Below, in pieces: positions 8,943 to 17,466 of a stretch of DNA of 64,000 nucleotides; position 1 is the stretch's first letter; each line of letters starts with the position of its first letter. The translations under genes and the position numbers were made by a program. The notes beneath the pieces were generated by a model. That model saw only the letters and a program-made list of their open reading frames with translations, made no database searches and had not been told where the DNA came from. The stretch is from Actinacidiphila acidipaludis (GTDB lineage Bacteria > Actinomycetota > Actinomycetes > Streptomycetales > Streptomycetaceae), in NCBI RefSeq assembly GCF_019890725.1, contig NZ_JAINZZ010000005.1, positions 1 to 64,000 of the forward strand, read 5' to 3'.

Positions 8943-8966
8943 AACAGAGCAACAGAGCAACAGAGC
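8943..8966. repeat. Three tandem AACAGAGC units
   Basis: Three exact copies of an 8-base unit followed by AAC, bracketed by the inverted hexamers CCGTTG (8934-8939) and CAACGG. It is about 120 bases upstream of the GH39-like gene on its promoter side. Function unknown; slippage-prone array or binding site. Confidence 0.8.
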
Positions 8967-9169
8967 AACGGTTTTTCCACCCACAACGTAGGAGCGCCGC
9001 GCGGAGAGGTCAAGGGAGCGCACGCCCTACGGCCGGAAGCGCGTCGTGATTGTCAACGGACGCCGATGCGGCGGGGGTTGACACGACGGGCGCGGTCGGG
9101 CAGCCTGCCGCCGTTGCTGCGCGCACATCCCTCTCCTCCTCACGGAAGGGCGAGACTCAACCGATGTGA

Positions 9170-9183
9170 TGTTAGCGCTCACC
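9170..9183. promoter_or_regulatory. TGTTAGCGCTCACC operator upstream of GH12
   Basis: Member of the recurring TGTTAGCGCTCACA family, 56 bases before the GH12 start. LacI-family proteins such as CebR/CelR bind palindromes of this length centred on GCGC, so it is probably a repressor site. Confidence 0.65.
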
Positions 9184-9238
9184 CTCTATCGGGGCCCGCT
9201 CCAGCTCCGATCCCCCACAGAGAAAGAGGAGCCAGCCC

Positions 9239-10420
9239 ATGAGAACCCCTCTGCGAGCCTTCCGCTCGACGCGCAATGCTCTGCTGTCAGCCGCGGTGGC
9301 CATCGGCCTGGTCGTCGCGGGTCTTGTCACCCTGACGACCGCCCCGGCCGCACACGCCGACACGCAGATCTGCGACCAGTACGGCTCCACGACCATCCAG
9401 GGCCGTTACGTGGTGCAGAACAACCGCTGGGGAACCACGGCGACCCAGTGCATCAACGTCACCGGCAGCGGATTCCAGATCACCCAGGCCGACGGCACGG
9501 CGACCAACGGGGGCCCGAAGTCGTACCCCTCGGTCTTCTACGGCTGCCACTACACCAACTGCTCGCCGGGTACGAACCTCCCCGCGCAGCTCAGCACGAT
9601 CTCCAGTGCGCCGACCAGCGTCGCGTTCACCTACGTCGGAAACGCCGTCTACGACGCCGCGTACGACATCTGGCTCGACCCGACACCCCGCAAGGACGGG
9701 GTCAACCAGACCGAGATCATGGTCTGGTACAACCACACCAGCCCCGTCCAGCCGGTCGGCTCCAAGGTCGGCACCGCCAACGTCGCCGGGCGCAGCTGGG
9801 ACGTGTGGACGGGCAACAACGGCTCCAACAACGTGATCTCCTTCGTCGCGCCCTCGGCGATCGGCAGCTGGAGTTTCGACGTCAAGGCGTTCACCGACGA
9901 GACGGTCAGCCGCGGCCTCGCCCAGAACTCCTGGTATCTCACCAGTGTCCAGGCCGGCTTCGAGCCCTGGCAGAACGGGGTGGGACTGGCCGTGACGTCC
10001 TTCTCGTCCTCCGCGAACATCGGCGGGGGCGGCACGTCCGGTGGGACCAGCACCGGCGGGACCACGGGTGGGACGAGCAGCGGCGGGACCACGGGTGGCA
10101 CGGGCTCCTCGTCCTGCAAGGTCAGCTTCACCCCGCAGACATGGGCGGGTGGTTACACCGCGAGCGTCACGGTGTCGAACACCGGCTCCGCCGCCGTCAA
10201 CGGCTGGCGGGTGGGCTTCACCCTGCCGTCCGGCCAGACCGTCACGAGCGCCTGGAACGCCACGATCAGCCCTTCCTCCGGGTCGGTGACCGCGTCCAGC
10301 CTCGCGTACAACGCACAGATCCCGGCCGGCGGCTCCCAGTCCTTCGGCTTCCAGGGCGCCTACTCCGGGACCTTCGCCCAGCCCAGCGGCTTCACCCTCA
10401 ACGGCACCAGTTGCTCCTGA
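9239..10420 (+). CDS. Secreted GH12 endoglucanase with CBM2
   Basis: Retaining endo-beta-1,4-glucanase of the CelB type, 393 residues. Signal peptide 1-40 ends AHA. The GH12 domain spans about 41-260 with nucleophile E159 (NQTEIMVWYN) and acid/base E242 (AGFEPWQNG). A Gly/Ser/Thr linker at about 262-295 joins a C-terminal CBM2 cellulose-binding domain bounded by the two usual cysteines (SSCKVSF and GTSCS). It is the only secreted enzyme of the cluster with CBM2 rather than a ricin-type module. ATG follows AAGAGGAG. A LacI-type operator lies 56 bases upstream and a strong stem-loop follows the stop. Confidence 0.93.
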   Translation: MRTPLRAFRSTRNALLSAAVAIGLVVAGLVTLTTAPAAHADTQICDQYGSTTIQGRYVVQNNRWGTTATQCINVTGSGFQITQADGTATNGGPKSYPSVFYGCHYTNCSPGTNLPAQLSTISSAPTSVAFTYVGNAVYDAAYDIWLDPTPRKDGVNQTEIMVWYNHTSPVQPVGSKVGTANVAGRSWDVWTGNNGSNNVISFVAPSAIGSWSFDVKAFTDETVSRGLAQNSWYLTSVQAGFEPWQNGVGLAVTSFSSSANIGGGGTSGGTSTGGTTGGTSSGGTTGGTGSSSCKVSFTPQTWAGGYTASVTVSNTGSAAVNGWRVGFTLPSGQTVTSAWNATISPSSGSVTASSLAYNAQIPAGGSQSFGFQGAYSGTFAQPSGFTLNGTSCS

Positions 10421-10429
10421 CCGCCTCAC

Positions 10430-10465
10430 GCCGCGCCGGCCGCCCACCGCGGCAGCCGGCGCGGC
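10430..10465 (+). terminator. Terminator after GH12
   Basis: An 11-bp perfect stem (GCCGCGCCGGC, 10430-10440, complement 10455-10465) with a 14-base loop begins ten bases after the stop. Confidence 0.6.
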
Positions 10466-10516
10466 TCGTCGGCTCCCGTGCCTTGACTGCTCTCGCGGTG
10501 ATCCGTAGTTTCCCCA

Positions 10517-10528
10517 CCGAACGTTCGG
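10517..10528. promoter_or_regulatory. CCGAACGTTCGG palindrome upstream of GH43
   Basis: Perfect 12-bp palindrome 56 bases before the GH43 start. It has the CGAA...TTCG arms of BxlR-like sites with a two-base centre. Probable operator. Confidence 0.5.
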
Positions 10529-10583
10529 ACATTGCGGCGAAACAATTCGCCGTTGACCGGCGCCCGGGAAGGGACAACGCGCT

Positions 10584-12119
10584 GTGCACCTCTACGACAA
10601 CCCCGTGATCAGCGGTTTCCACCCCGATCCCAGCGTGTGCAGGGTCGGCGACGACTACTACCTGGTCTGCTCGAGTTTCGAGTACTTCCCCGGCCTGCCG
10701 ATCTTCCACAGCAGGGACCTGGTGCACTGGCGGCAGATCGGCAACGTGCTCGACCGTCCCGGGCAACTGCCGCTGCCGATACCCGGGACGATGGCCTCCC
10801 GTGGGCTCTACGCCCCGACGATCCGCCACCATGACGGTCTCTTCTGGGTGATCAACACCAACGTCAGCGGCGGCGGCAACTACATCGTGACGGCTGAGCG
10901 TCCCGAGGGCCCCTGGTCGGACCCGGTGTGGATCGACCTGCCCGGCATCGATCCCGACCTGGCATGGGAGGAGGACGGCACGTGCTGGTGCGCCTTCTCC
11001 GTCCCCGGAGTCCGTCTGGCCCGGATCGACCCGGTCAAGGGCGAGGTACTGGAGGGGCCTTTCCCCACCTGGTCGGGCACCGGCCTGAAGTACGCCGAGG
11101 CGCCCCACCTCTACCGCATCGGCGACTGGTGGTACCTGCTGCTCGCCGAGGGCGGCACCGAACGCGGCCACGCCGTTTCCGTCGCCCGTGCGCGGTCACC
11201 CCGCGGTCCCTGGGAAGGCGCGCCGGGCAACCCCCTGCTGTCCCACAGCGGCACCGACCGGCCCATCCAGAGCACCGGCCACGCCGACCTGGTCACCGCG
11301 CCCGACGGCACGTGGTGGATGGTGCTGCTCGGCACGCGGCCCCGCGGCTACACCCCCAACTTCCAGGTGCTGGGCCGCGAAACCTTCCTCACACCGGTGG
11401 AGTGGGACGCCCAGGGGTGGCCCACCGTGGCTCCCGTCCCCGAGCGGCACTCCGCGCCCGCCGGCGCCTGGCACCCGGTCCCGGAGCTGCCCGCACGCGA
11501 CGACTTCGACGCCCCCGCCCTGGCCCCGCACTGGATCTCGCCCTACGCCCGCCCCGCCGATGCCTGGTCGCTGACCGACCGGCCGGGGTGGCTCTCCCTC
11601 CGGGCCACCGGTCCCACCCTCGACCGTCCCGGGTACACCTTCGTCGGCCGCCGCCAGCAGCACCACGACTGCTGCGTCGGGGTGTCGGTGGACCCGGGCG
11701 CGGGGCGCGGCGGTCTGAGCGTGCGCATGGACGAGGCCCACCACTTCGACCTGGAGGTCGGCGGGGGCGAGCTCAGCGTCGTCGCCCGCATCGGCCCGCT
11801 GCGCCAGACCGTTGCCCGCCGCCCCGTTCCCTCCGGCCCGCTCACTCTCACGGTCACGATCCGCACCGACGACATCGTGTCGCCGTCGCCCGAGGCCCCC
11901 GGAATCGAGCCGACCGGGCCGGACACCATCGCCTTCCGGCTCGGCGATCCCGGCTCCACGGACGCCGCTCAGCCGCTCGCGGAACTCGAAGGGCGCTACC
12001 TGTCCACCGAGGTGGCCACCGGATTCACCGGCAGGGTCATCGGCATGTACGCGGTGGACGGGACGGTGGCTTTCGACTGGTTCCACTATGCCCGGGTGCC
12101 CTCCGGCGACGTCACCTGA
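10584..12119 (+). CDS. GH43 beta-xylosidase / alpha-L-arabinofuranosidase, cytosolic
   Basis: Inverting glycosidase, 511 residues. Residues 1-300 form the five-bladed propeller with general base D15 (GFHPDPSV), pKa-modulating Asp near 123-125 (GIDPDL) and acid E172 (YAEAPHLY). A C-terminal beta-sandwich (about 330-511) is the usual xylosidase C-terminal domain. The motif FEYFPGLPIFHSRDL places it near GH43 subfamilies 11/12. No signal peptide, so it trims imported xylo- or arabino-oligosaccharides in the cytosol. GTG at 10584 starts exactly at the conserved N-terminus; upstream is GGGAAGGGA. Has its own palindromic operator. Confidence 0.9.
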   Translation: MHLYDNPVISGFHPDPSVCRVGDDYYLVCSSFEYFPGLPIFHSRDLVHWRQIGNVLDRPGQLPLPIPGTMASRGLYAPTIRHHDGLFWVINTNVSGGGNYIVTAERPEGPWSDPVWIDLPGIDPDLAWEEDGTCWCAFSVPGVRLARIDPVKGEVLEGPFPTWSGTGLKYAEAPHLYRIGDWWYLLLAEGGTERGHAVSVARARSPRGPWEGAPGNPLLSHSGTDRPIQSTGHADLVTAPDGTWWMVLLGTRPRGYTPNFQVLGRETFLTPVEWDAQGWPTVAPVPERHSAPAGAWHPVPELPARDDFDAPALAPHWISPYARPADAWSLTDRPGWLSLRATGPTLDRPGYTFVGRRQQHHDCCVGVSVDPGAGRGGLSVRMDEAHHFDLEVGGGELSVVARIGPLRQTVARRPVPSGPLTLTVTIRTDDIVSPSPEAPGIEPTGPDTIAFRLGDPGSTDAAQPLAELEGRYLSTEVATGFTGRVIGMYAVDGTVAFDWFHYARVPSGDVT

Positions 12120-12213
12120 GCCGGCCGGTGTGCCGGCCGCAGGCCCTCGGTGCGCGATGTATTGACGTGCCCAGGCCGACACCCTAGGGTTCCCGAAACG
12201 ATCGCTCCGAGTT

Positions 12214-12225
12214 CGAAATATTTCG
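12214..12225. promoter_or_regulatory. CGAAATATTTCG palindrome
   Basis: Perfect 12-bp palindrome 260 bases before the importer operon, of the CGAA/TTCG type known for BxlR-regulated xylo-oligosaccharide genes. Confidence 0.5.
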
Positions 12226-12344
12226 CTCTCGACTCTGGTGACCCTCGCACGGAAGGGCCGCCGGGAGAGGGGGCACCGCAGGGGCACCACCGCGGGTGAG
12301 CGTCTTCCGCACCCCGGTACGCAGGACCGGCGGCGAGGTCACGA

Positions 12345-12358
12345 TGTTAGCGCTCACC
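12345..12358. promoter_or_regulatory. TGTTAGCGCTCACC operator upstream of importer 2
   Basis: Same 14-mer as before the GH12 gene, here 127 bases before the binding-protein start. Confidence 0.65.
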
Positions 12359-12484
12359 CCGATACCGGTCGGTGACGACCGCTTGTCACAGCAGGCACCT
12401 GCTTCGGCAGGAAGCACGGCGCGCCCAGCCGACCACCGCTGTTCCCAGCACTCGACGCAATGACGACAGATCAGGGATCCGGGG

Positions 12485-13777
12485 ATGATGAGGAAAACAC
12501 ACAGCGCGACGGCCATCGCCATCGGCCTGGGCTTCGTTCTCGCCACCACGGGCTGTGCCGGCGGCGACGACAACGGCAAGGACTCATCCGGTGGCAAGGT
12601 CACGCTGACCTTCTGGGAGAACGCCTCGCCCGGGCCCGGTGCGCAGTACTTCGAGGACGCCGTGAAGAGCTACCACGCGCTGCATCCGAACGTCACGATC
12701 AAGATCCAGCGGATCCAGAACGAGGACTTCGACGGCAAACTGCAGACGGCGCTGAACTCGAGCTCCGCGCCGGACATCTTCCTCCAGCGCGGCGGCGGCA
12801 AGATGCAGGCCATGCTCGACGCCGGCCAGATCCAGGCGCTGGACCTCACAGCCGCCGACACGGCGAACGTCGGCACGGCGGCCCTGGCCGCCGACTCGGT
12901 CGACGGGAAGGTCTATGCCATCCCGCTCGACACGCAGCCCGAGGGCATCTACTACAGCAAGGACCTGTTCCGGCAGGCGGGCATCACCTCGACGCCGACG
13001 ACCATGGACGAACTCGAGTCCGATGTCGCGAAGCTCAAGGCGATCCATGTCGCGCCCGTCGCCGTGGGCGCCAAGGACGCCTGGCCGGCCGCGCACTGGT
13101 ACTACGACTTCGCCCTCAGGGAGTGCAGCCGGGACACCATGCAGCAGGCCGGCAAGTCGCTGAAGTTCACTGATCCGTGCTGGACGAAGGCCGGCGAGGA
13201 CCTCGCCGCGTTCCTGAAGGTCAGTCCCTTCCAGAAGGGGTTCCTCACGGCGTCGTCGCAGCAGGGCGCCGGCTCTTCGGCGGGCATGCTCGCCAACCAC
13301 AAGGCGGCCATGGAACTGATGGGCAACTGGGAACCCGGTGTGCTCGCCGGCCTGACCCCCGACCAGAAGCCGCTCCCGGACCTTGCCTGGTTCCCGTTTC
13401 CCGGTGTGGCCGGCGGGCAGGGCGACCCCAGCGCCATCATGGGCGGCAGCGGCGGATACTCGCTGTCGAAGAACGCGCCGAAGGAGGCCTTCGGCTTCCT
13501 CGAGTTCATGGTGACCAAGGAGCAGCAGGAGGCCTACGCCAAGGCGTTCGTCACCATCCCGGTCAACAAGGCGGCCCAGGGCGTCGTCACGGACTCCTAC
13601 AACATCTCCGCCCTGCAGGCGTTCAACAAGGCCGCCTACTCCATGCAGTTCCTCGACACCGAGTACGGCCAGAACGTCGGCAACGCCATGAACACCGCCG
13701 TCGTGAACCTCATCGCCGGCAAGGGCACGGCCGCCGACATCGTCAAGGACACCAACACCGCCGCCGAGAAGGGCTGA
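12485..13777 (+). CDS. Sugar-binding lipoprotein of importer 2
   Basis: Extracellular solute-binding protein, family 1, 430 residues, with a lipoprotein signal (GLGFVLATTGCAGGDD; lipidated Cys about residue 24). ATG at 12485 is used; ATG at 12488 is equally possible. The fold is typical (VTLTFWENASPGPGAQYF at the start, then the hinge and ligand domains). It is of the BxlE type that binds xylobiose and similar oligosaccharides, but the GH51 gene downstream points to arabino- or arabinoxylo-oligosaccharides. Eleven bases separate it from the permease; both are under two operator-like sites. Confidence 0.88.
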   Translation: MMRKTHSATAIAIGLGFVLATTGCAGGDDNGKDSSGGKVTLTFWENASPGPGAQYFEDAVKSYHALHPNVTIKIQRIQNEDFDGKLQTALNSSSAPDIFLQRGGGKMQAMLDAGQIQALDLTAADTANVGTAALAADSVDGKVYAIPLDTQPEGIYYSKDLFRQAGITSTPTTMDELESDVAKLKAIHVAPVAVGAKDAWPAAHWYYDFALRECSRDTMQQAGKSLKFTDPCWTKAGEDLAAFLKVSPFQKGFLTASSQQGAGSSAGMLANHKAAMELMGNWEPGVLAGLTPDQKPLPDLAWFPFPGVAGGQGDPSAIMGGSGGYSLSKNAPKEAFGFLEFMVTKEQQEAYAKAFVTIPVNKAAQGVVTDSYNISALQAFNKAAYSMQFLDTEYGQNVGNAMNTAVVNLIAGKGTAADIVKDTNTAAEKG

Positions 13778-13788
13778 GCGGCCCGACC

Positions 13789-14724
13789 ATGAGCAACCCC
13801 CTGGGTCGTGTGCGCCGCTCCGGGCGTGGCAGGGTGCGTCTGGAGATCGCGCTGCTGTCCGGACCGGCGACCATCGTGTTCCTCGCGTTCGTGGTCTTCC
13901 CGGTCGTGCTCGCCGCGTACTACGGCTTCTACCGCTGGCACGGCTACGGGGCGCCCACCGACTGGGTCGGCCTGAACAACTACCGGCTGATCCTCACCGA
14001 TCCGGCGTTCCGGCAGGTCCTGCGGCACAGTTTCATGATCATGGTGCTGTCGCTGGTCATCCAGGGACCGCTGGCGATCGCTCTGGCGCTGCTGCTGAAC
14101 CAGAAGGTCCGCGGCCGCTCGGTCATCCGCGTCCTGATCTTCGTGCCCTATGTCATCTCCGAGGTCGTGGTGGGCACCGGCTGGAGTCTGATGCTGCAGA
14201 GCAACGGCGCCCTCAACGACCTGCTGCGGCACAGCGGCCTGGGCTTCCTGCAGGCCGACTGGCTCTCCGACCCCAAGCTGGCCATCTGGACACTGCTGGC
14301 CATCATCTCGTGGAAGTACATCGGCTTCGCCGTGATCCTGATGCTCGCCGGCCTGCAGTCCATCCCGGACGAGCTCTTCGAGGCCGCTCAGATCGACGGC
14401 GCCTCCTACTGGCAGATCCAGCGCCGCATCACGCTGCCACTGCTGGGGCCGACCATCCGCATCTGGGCGTTCCTGTCGATCATCGGTTCGCTGCAGCTGT
14501 TCGATCTCGTCTACATCATCTGGGGTCCGTACGTCTCGGGGACCGCGGGCACATCGACGATGGCGATCTACATGGTCGCCCAGGGCCGTAACGCGGCCAA
14601 CTACGGGTACGGCAGCGCGATCGCGGTCGTGATGTTCCTGATCACGCTCATCGTCGCCCTGATCTACCAGCGCTTCGTCCTGCGCCGCGACCTCCGTGGC
14701 GCCGTCACCGAAGGAAGGACCTGA
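13789..14724 (+). CDS. Carbohydrate ABC permease, MalF type (importer 2)
   Basis: CUT1 permease of 311 residues with six membrane segments; the EAA loop reads ELFEAAQIDGASYWQIQ. The ATG at 13789 is the first start after the binding-protein stop at 13777. Its TGA shares bases with the next ATG (TGATG overlap), so the two permeases are translationally coupled. No ATPase gene is present nearby. Confidence 0.9.
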   Translation: MSNPLGRVRRSGRGRVRLEIALLSGPATIVFLAFVVFPVVLAAYYGFYRWHGYGAPTDWVGLNNYRLILTDPAFRQVLRHSFMIMVLSLVIQGPLAIALALLLNQKVRGRSVIRVLIFVPYVISEVVVGTGWSLMLQSNGALNDLLRHSGLGFLQADWLSDPKLAIWTLLAIISWKYIGFAVILMLAGLQSIPDELFEAAQIDGASYWQIQRRITLPLLGPTIRIWAFLSIIGSLQLFDLVYIIWGPYVSGTAGTSTMAIYMVAQGRNAANYGYGSAIAVVMFLITLIVALIYQRFVLRRDLRGAVTEGRT

Positions 14725-15635
14725 TGAGCGCGACAGCGGGGGCCGGCTACTGGGTTCGCCGCGGCGTGGATCCGGACGCGCCCCTCGAACCGGCCGGGCG
14801 TCCTCACGGGCGGCAGCGGCAGAAGTGGACGCAGCCCTTCGTCTACTTCGTGGCGCTGCTCTTCATCGGGGTCTGCGTCGCACCGGTGCTCTACGTCGTG
14901 GCCGGCGGGTTCCGAACCAACGCGCAGATCACCACGAGCCCAGCGGCGTTGCCGCACCCCTGGGTCACCGGCAACTACGCCGGTGTCCTGCGGTCCACGA
15001 CGTTCTGGGGCGAGTTCGCGAACTCCGTCATCGTGGCGCTGGCGAGCACCGTCGGCATCGTCGTGCTCGGCCTCATGGTGAGCTTCGTGCTCGCGCGCTA
15101 CGACTTCAGACTCAAGGGCGCGATGTACTCGCTGTTCGCCGCGGGCCTGATGTTCCCGCTGGTCATCGCGATCACCCCGCTGTACATCGTCGTCAAGGAT
15201 CTGGGGCTCGTCGACAACCTGCTCGGCGTGATCGTCCCGCAGATCGCGTTCGGTCTGCCGATGACGGTCATCATCCTGGTGCCGTTCCTGCGCGCCATAC
15301 CGAACGAGATCGAGGAGGCCGCCGCGATCGACGGCGCGAGCCGGCTCGGCTTCTTCTTCCGCATGGTGCTCCCGCTGTCGGTGCCAGGTGTGGTGACGGT
15401 GAGCATCCTGGCGTTCATCGGCAGCTGGAACAACTACGTCCTGCCCCTGTACGTCCTCAACTCCCAGGCCGACTTCACGCTTCCGCTCGGAGTCCAGGCG
15501 TTCTCCTCGCAGTACTCGACGGACACGGCGAAGGTCCTGGCGTTCACCTCACTGGCCATGCTGCCCGCACTGGTCTTCTTCTCGATCTTCGAGAGGCGGA
15601 TCGTCGGCGGTCTCACCGGCGCCGTCAAAGGCTGA
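14724..15635 (+). CDS. Carbohydrate ABC permease, MalG type (importer 2)
   Basis: CUT1 permease of 303 residues. A 35-residue cytosolic leader precedes six membrane segments; the EAA loop reads EIEEAAAIDGASRLGFFF and the protein ends GGLTGAVKG. The start overlaps the upstream stop by one base. The GH51 gene begins 48 bases after its stop, which supports a binding protein, permease, permease, GH51 operon. Confidence 0.9.
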   Translation: MSATAGAGYWVRRGVDPDAPLEPAGRPHGRQRQKWTQPFVYFVALLFIGVCVAPVLYVVAGGFRTNAQITTSPAALPHPWVTGNYAGVLRSTTFWGEFANSVIVALASTVGIVVLGLMVSFVLARYDFRLKGAMYSLFAAGLMFPLVIAITPLYIVVKDLGLVDNLLGVIVPQIAFGLPMTVIILVPFLRAIPNEIEEAAAIDGASRLGFFFRMVLPLSVPGVVTVSILAFIGSWNNYVLPLYVLNSQADFTLPLGVQAFSSQYSTDTAKVLAFTSLAMLPALVFFSIFERRIVGGLTGAVKG

Positions 15636-15683
15636 AGCACATCATCGCGCGCACCTGGGCCGCCCAGAGATTGGACCACCGCA

Positions 15684-17183
15684 TTGCTCCGCGCCCATAT
15701 CCACCTCGACCCGCAGGCCGTCGTCGCTCCTGTCCGGCGCCGCACCTTCGGCTCGTTCGTCGAGCACCTCGGCCGCTGCGTGTACACGGGGCTCTACGAG
15801 CCGGACCACCCCACCGCGAACCCTGACGGCTTCCGCATGGACGTCGTCGACCTCGTCAGGGAACTCGGAACGACGACCGTGCGCTACCCGGGCGGCAACT
15901 TCGTCTCCGGGTTCCGCTGGGAGGATTCGGTCGGCCCGCGTGACCAGCGCCCCGTGCGCCGCGATCTCGCCTGGCACGCGCTCGAGTCCAACCAGGTCGG
16001 CCTCGACGAGTTCGCGAGGTGGCTCAAGCTCACCGACTCCGAGCTGATGCTGGCGGTCAACGTCGCCACCCGTGGCATCCTTCCCGCCCTCGACCTGCTC
16101 GAGTACGCCAACCACCCGTCCGGTACCGCGCTGTCGGACCTGCGCGTCGCGAACGGCACGCCGGAACCGCACGACGTCCGCATGTGGTGCCTCGGCAACG
16201 AGATGGACGGCCCGTGGCAGACAGGCTTCATGACGGCGGACGACTACGGCAAGATCGCCGCGCGGACCGCCGCCGCGATGAAGATGGCCGACAAGAACCT
16301 CGAACTCGTCGTCTGCGGCTCCTCGGGCTCCGGCATGCCGACGTTCGGCGACTGGGAGCGCACGGTCCTCGAGCATGCCTACGACCATGTCGACTACGTC
16401 TCGTGCCACGCGTACTACCAGGTGCACGACGGTGACCTCGGGTCCTTCCTCGCCTCGGCCAACGACATGGACTACTTCATCGACACCGTCCTCGCGACCG
16501 CCGACCACGTCGGGCACAAGAAGCGTTCCGCCAAGAAGATCAACATCTCCTTCGACGAATGGAACGTCTGGTACCTCGAGGAGCACATGGCGTCCCAGGA
16601 GGCCGGCGACGAGTGGCGCCACGCCCCTCGGCAACTCGAGGACGTGTACACGGTGGCGGACGCCGTCGTGGTCGGCAACCTGCTGATGACGCTCCTCAAG
16701 CGGAGCGACCGCGTCACCTCGGCATCGCTCGCGCAGCTCGTCAACGTGATCGCACCGATCATGACCGAGCCCGGCGGCCCGGCGTGGCGGCAGACGACCT
16801 TCTACCCGTTCTCCATCACCAGCCGGCTCGCTTCCGGCGAGGTGATCCGTCCCGCGACCGAGACGCCGGCCTACGCGACGGCGCGTCATGGTGAGGCATC
16901 CGTCGTCGACGCCGTGGCGACCGTCGACGAGGATCGCTGCTCGGTCTTCCTCGTCAACCGCGACCTGCGGAAGAGCGCACAGGTCACGATCGACGTGCGC
17001 GGCCTCGGCTCGTCGCACATCGCGGAGGCGGTCACCCTCGCCGACGCCGATGTCTACGCGAAGAACACGCTGGCCGAGCAGCACCGGGTGACCCCGTACG
17101 CGAACACGAGTGCGGCGCTCGCCGACGGGGTGGTCACCATCGAGCTGCCGCCGGTGTCGTGGACGGCGATCGCCCTCCGCTGA
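15684..17183 (+). CDS. abfA: GH51 alpha-L-arabinofuranosidase
   Basis: Retaining exo-acting alpha-L-arabinofuranosidase, 499 residues, normal length for the family. The acid/base is E173 in CLGNEMDGPW and the nucleophile E292 in SFDEWNVWY; a C-terminal beta-sandwich follows from about residue 385. There is no signal peptide, so it acts in the cytosol on sugars brought in by the importer encoded just upstream. The start is a TTG at 15684 that matches the conserved N-terminus; no better start is in frame. A strong terminator follows. Confidence 0.93.
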   Translation: MLRAHIHLDPQAVVAPVRRRTFGSFVEHLGRCVYTGLYEPDHPTANPDGFRMDVVDLVRELGTTTVRYPGGNFVSGFRWEDSVGPRDQRPVRRDLAWHALESNQVGLDEFARWLKLTDSELMLAVNVATRGILPALDLLEYANHPSGTALSDLRVANGTPEPHDVRMWCLGNEMDGPWQTGFMTADDYGKIAARTAAAMKMADKNLELVVCGSSGSGMPTFGDWERTVLEHAYDHVDYVSCHAYYQVHDGDLGSFLASANDMDYFIDTVLATADHVGHKKRSAKKINISFDEWNVWYLEEHMASQEAGDEWRHAPRQLEDVYTVADAVVVGNLLMTLLKRSDRVTSASLAQLVNVIAPIMTEPGGPAWRQTTFYPFSITSRLASGEVIRPATETPAYATARHGEASVVDAVATVDEDRCSVFLVNRDLRKSAQVTIDVRGLGSSHIAEAVTLADADVYAKNTLAEQHRVTPYANTSAALADGVVTIELPPVSWTAIALR

Positions 17184-17187
17184 GCGG

Positions 17188-17226
17188 CCGACCGGGCAGC
17201 CCAGGGCAGCCCTGGGCTGCGGTCGG
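17188..17226 (+). terminator. Terminator after GH51
   Basis: An 11-bp perfect stem (GCAGCCCAGGG at 17196-17206 with its complement at 17210-17220) is extended by CCGACC/GGTCGG outer arms. It starts five bases after the GH51 stop. Confidence 0.8.
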
Positions 17227-17356
17227 ACACAGTAGGGGACTTGGACGCATCTGCACACCCTGATGAGCAGGTCTATTTCCACGTTCCTCGTGGCCGACCG
17301 CTGCCGTGTACCGCGGAACTGCCTGTCGCCACGGGCCGTTGAACGCGAGGGACTGA

Positions 17357-17373
17357 GATGAGTCGTACTCATC
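17357..17373. promoter_or_regulatory. GATGAGT-N3-ACTCATC operator before GntR gene
   Basis: Perfect 7-bp inverted repeat with a 3-base spacer, 94 bases upstream of the GntR gene. It contains the GT-N3-AC core typical of FadR-subfamily operators, so autoregulation is likely. Two related repeats occur at 33445 and 49559. Confidence 0.65.
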
Positions 17374-17400
17374 GCGGGCATATGCGCCAGTCGGTGTATG

Positions 17401-17420
17401 CTGCGGCGTTGACGCCGCAG
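17401..17420. promoter_or_regulatory. CTGCGGCGT/ACGCCGCAG inverted repeat
   Basis: Nine-base arms with a two-base centre, 47 bases before the GntR start. It could be a second operator or an RNA hairpin in the leader; the sequence does not decide. Confidence 0.35.
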
Positions 17421-17466
17421 TGGTGGCACGCCGCGTCGCCCGCGACGGAGGACGAAGGAGGGGTCG

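Larger units (their letters stand above)
8823..9238. promoter_or_regulatory. Divergent promoter region GH39-like / GH12
   Basis: 416 bases without a supported gene. It contains three tandem AACAGAGC units (8943-8966) flanked by CCGTTG and CAACGG, and a LacI-type operator at 9170-9183 just before the GH12 gene. A ribosome binding site AGAAAGAGGAG lies at the right end. Confidence 0.6.
12120..12484. promoter_or_regulatory. Promoter region of the second importer
   Basis: 365 bases with no supported gene. It holds two different operator-like palindromes, CGAAATATTTCG (12214-12225) and TGTTAGCGCTCACC (12345-12358), suggesting dual control of the importer-GH51 operon. A weak GCCGG hairpin near 12120-12142 may end GH43 transcription. 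Confidence 0.6.

Noticed and set aside
5979-9242. Very long plus-strand open frame (1087 codons) over the LacI and GH39-like genes
   Set aside because: It lies in another frame of two clear genes, is rich in Arg, Gly and Pro, and lacks domains; such frames are normal in GC-rich DNA.
10584-15635. Importer 2 as a classical bxlEFG xylobiose operon
   Set aside because: Only the type of binding protein supports it; the downstream gene is GH51, not a GH3 or GH52 xylosidase, so the symbols were not used.
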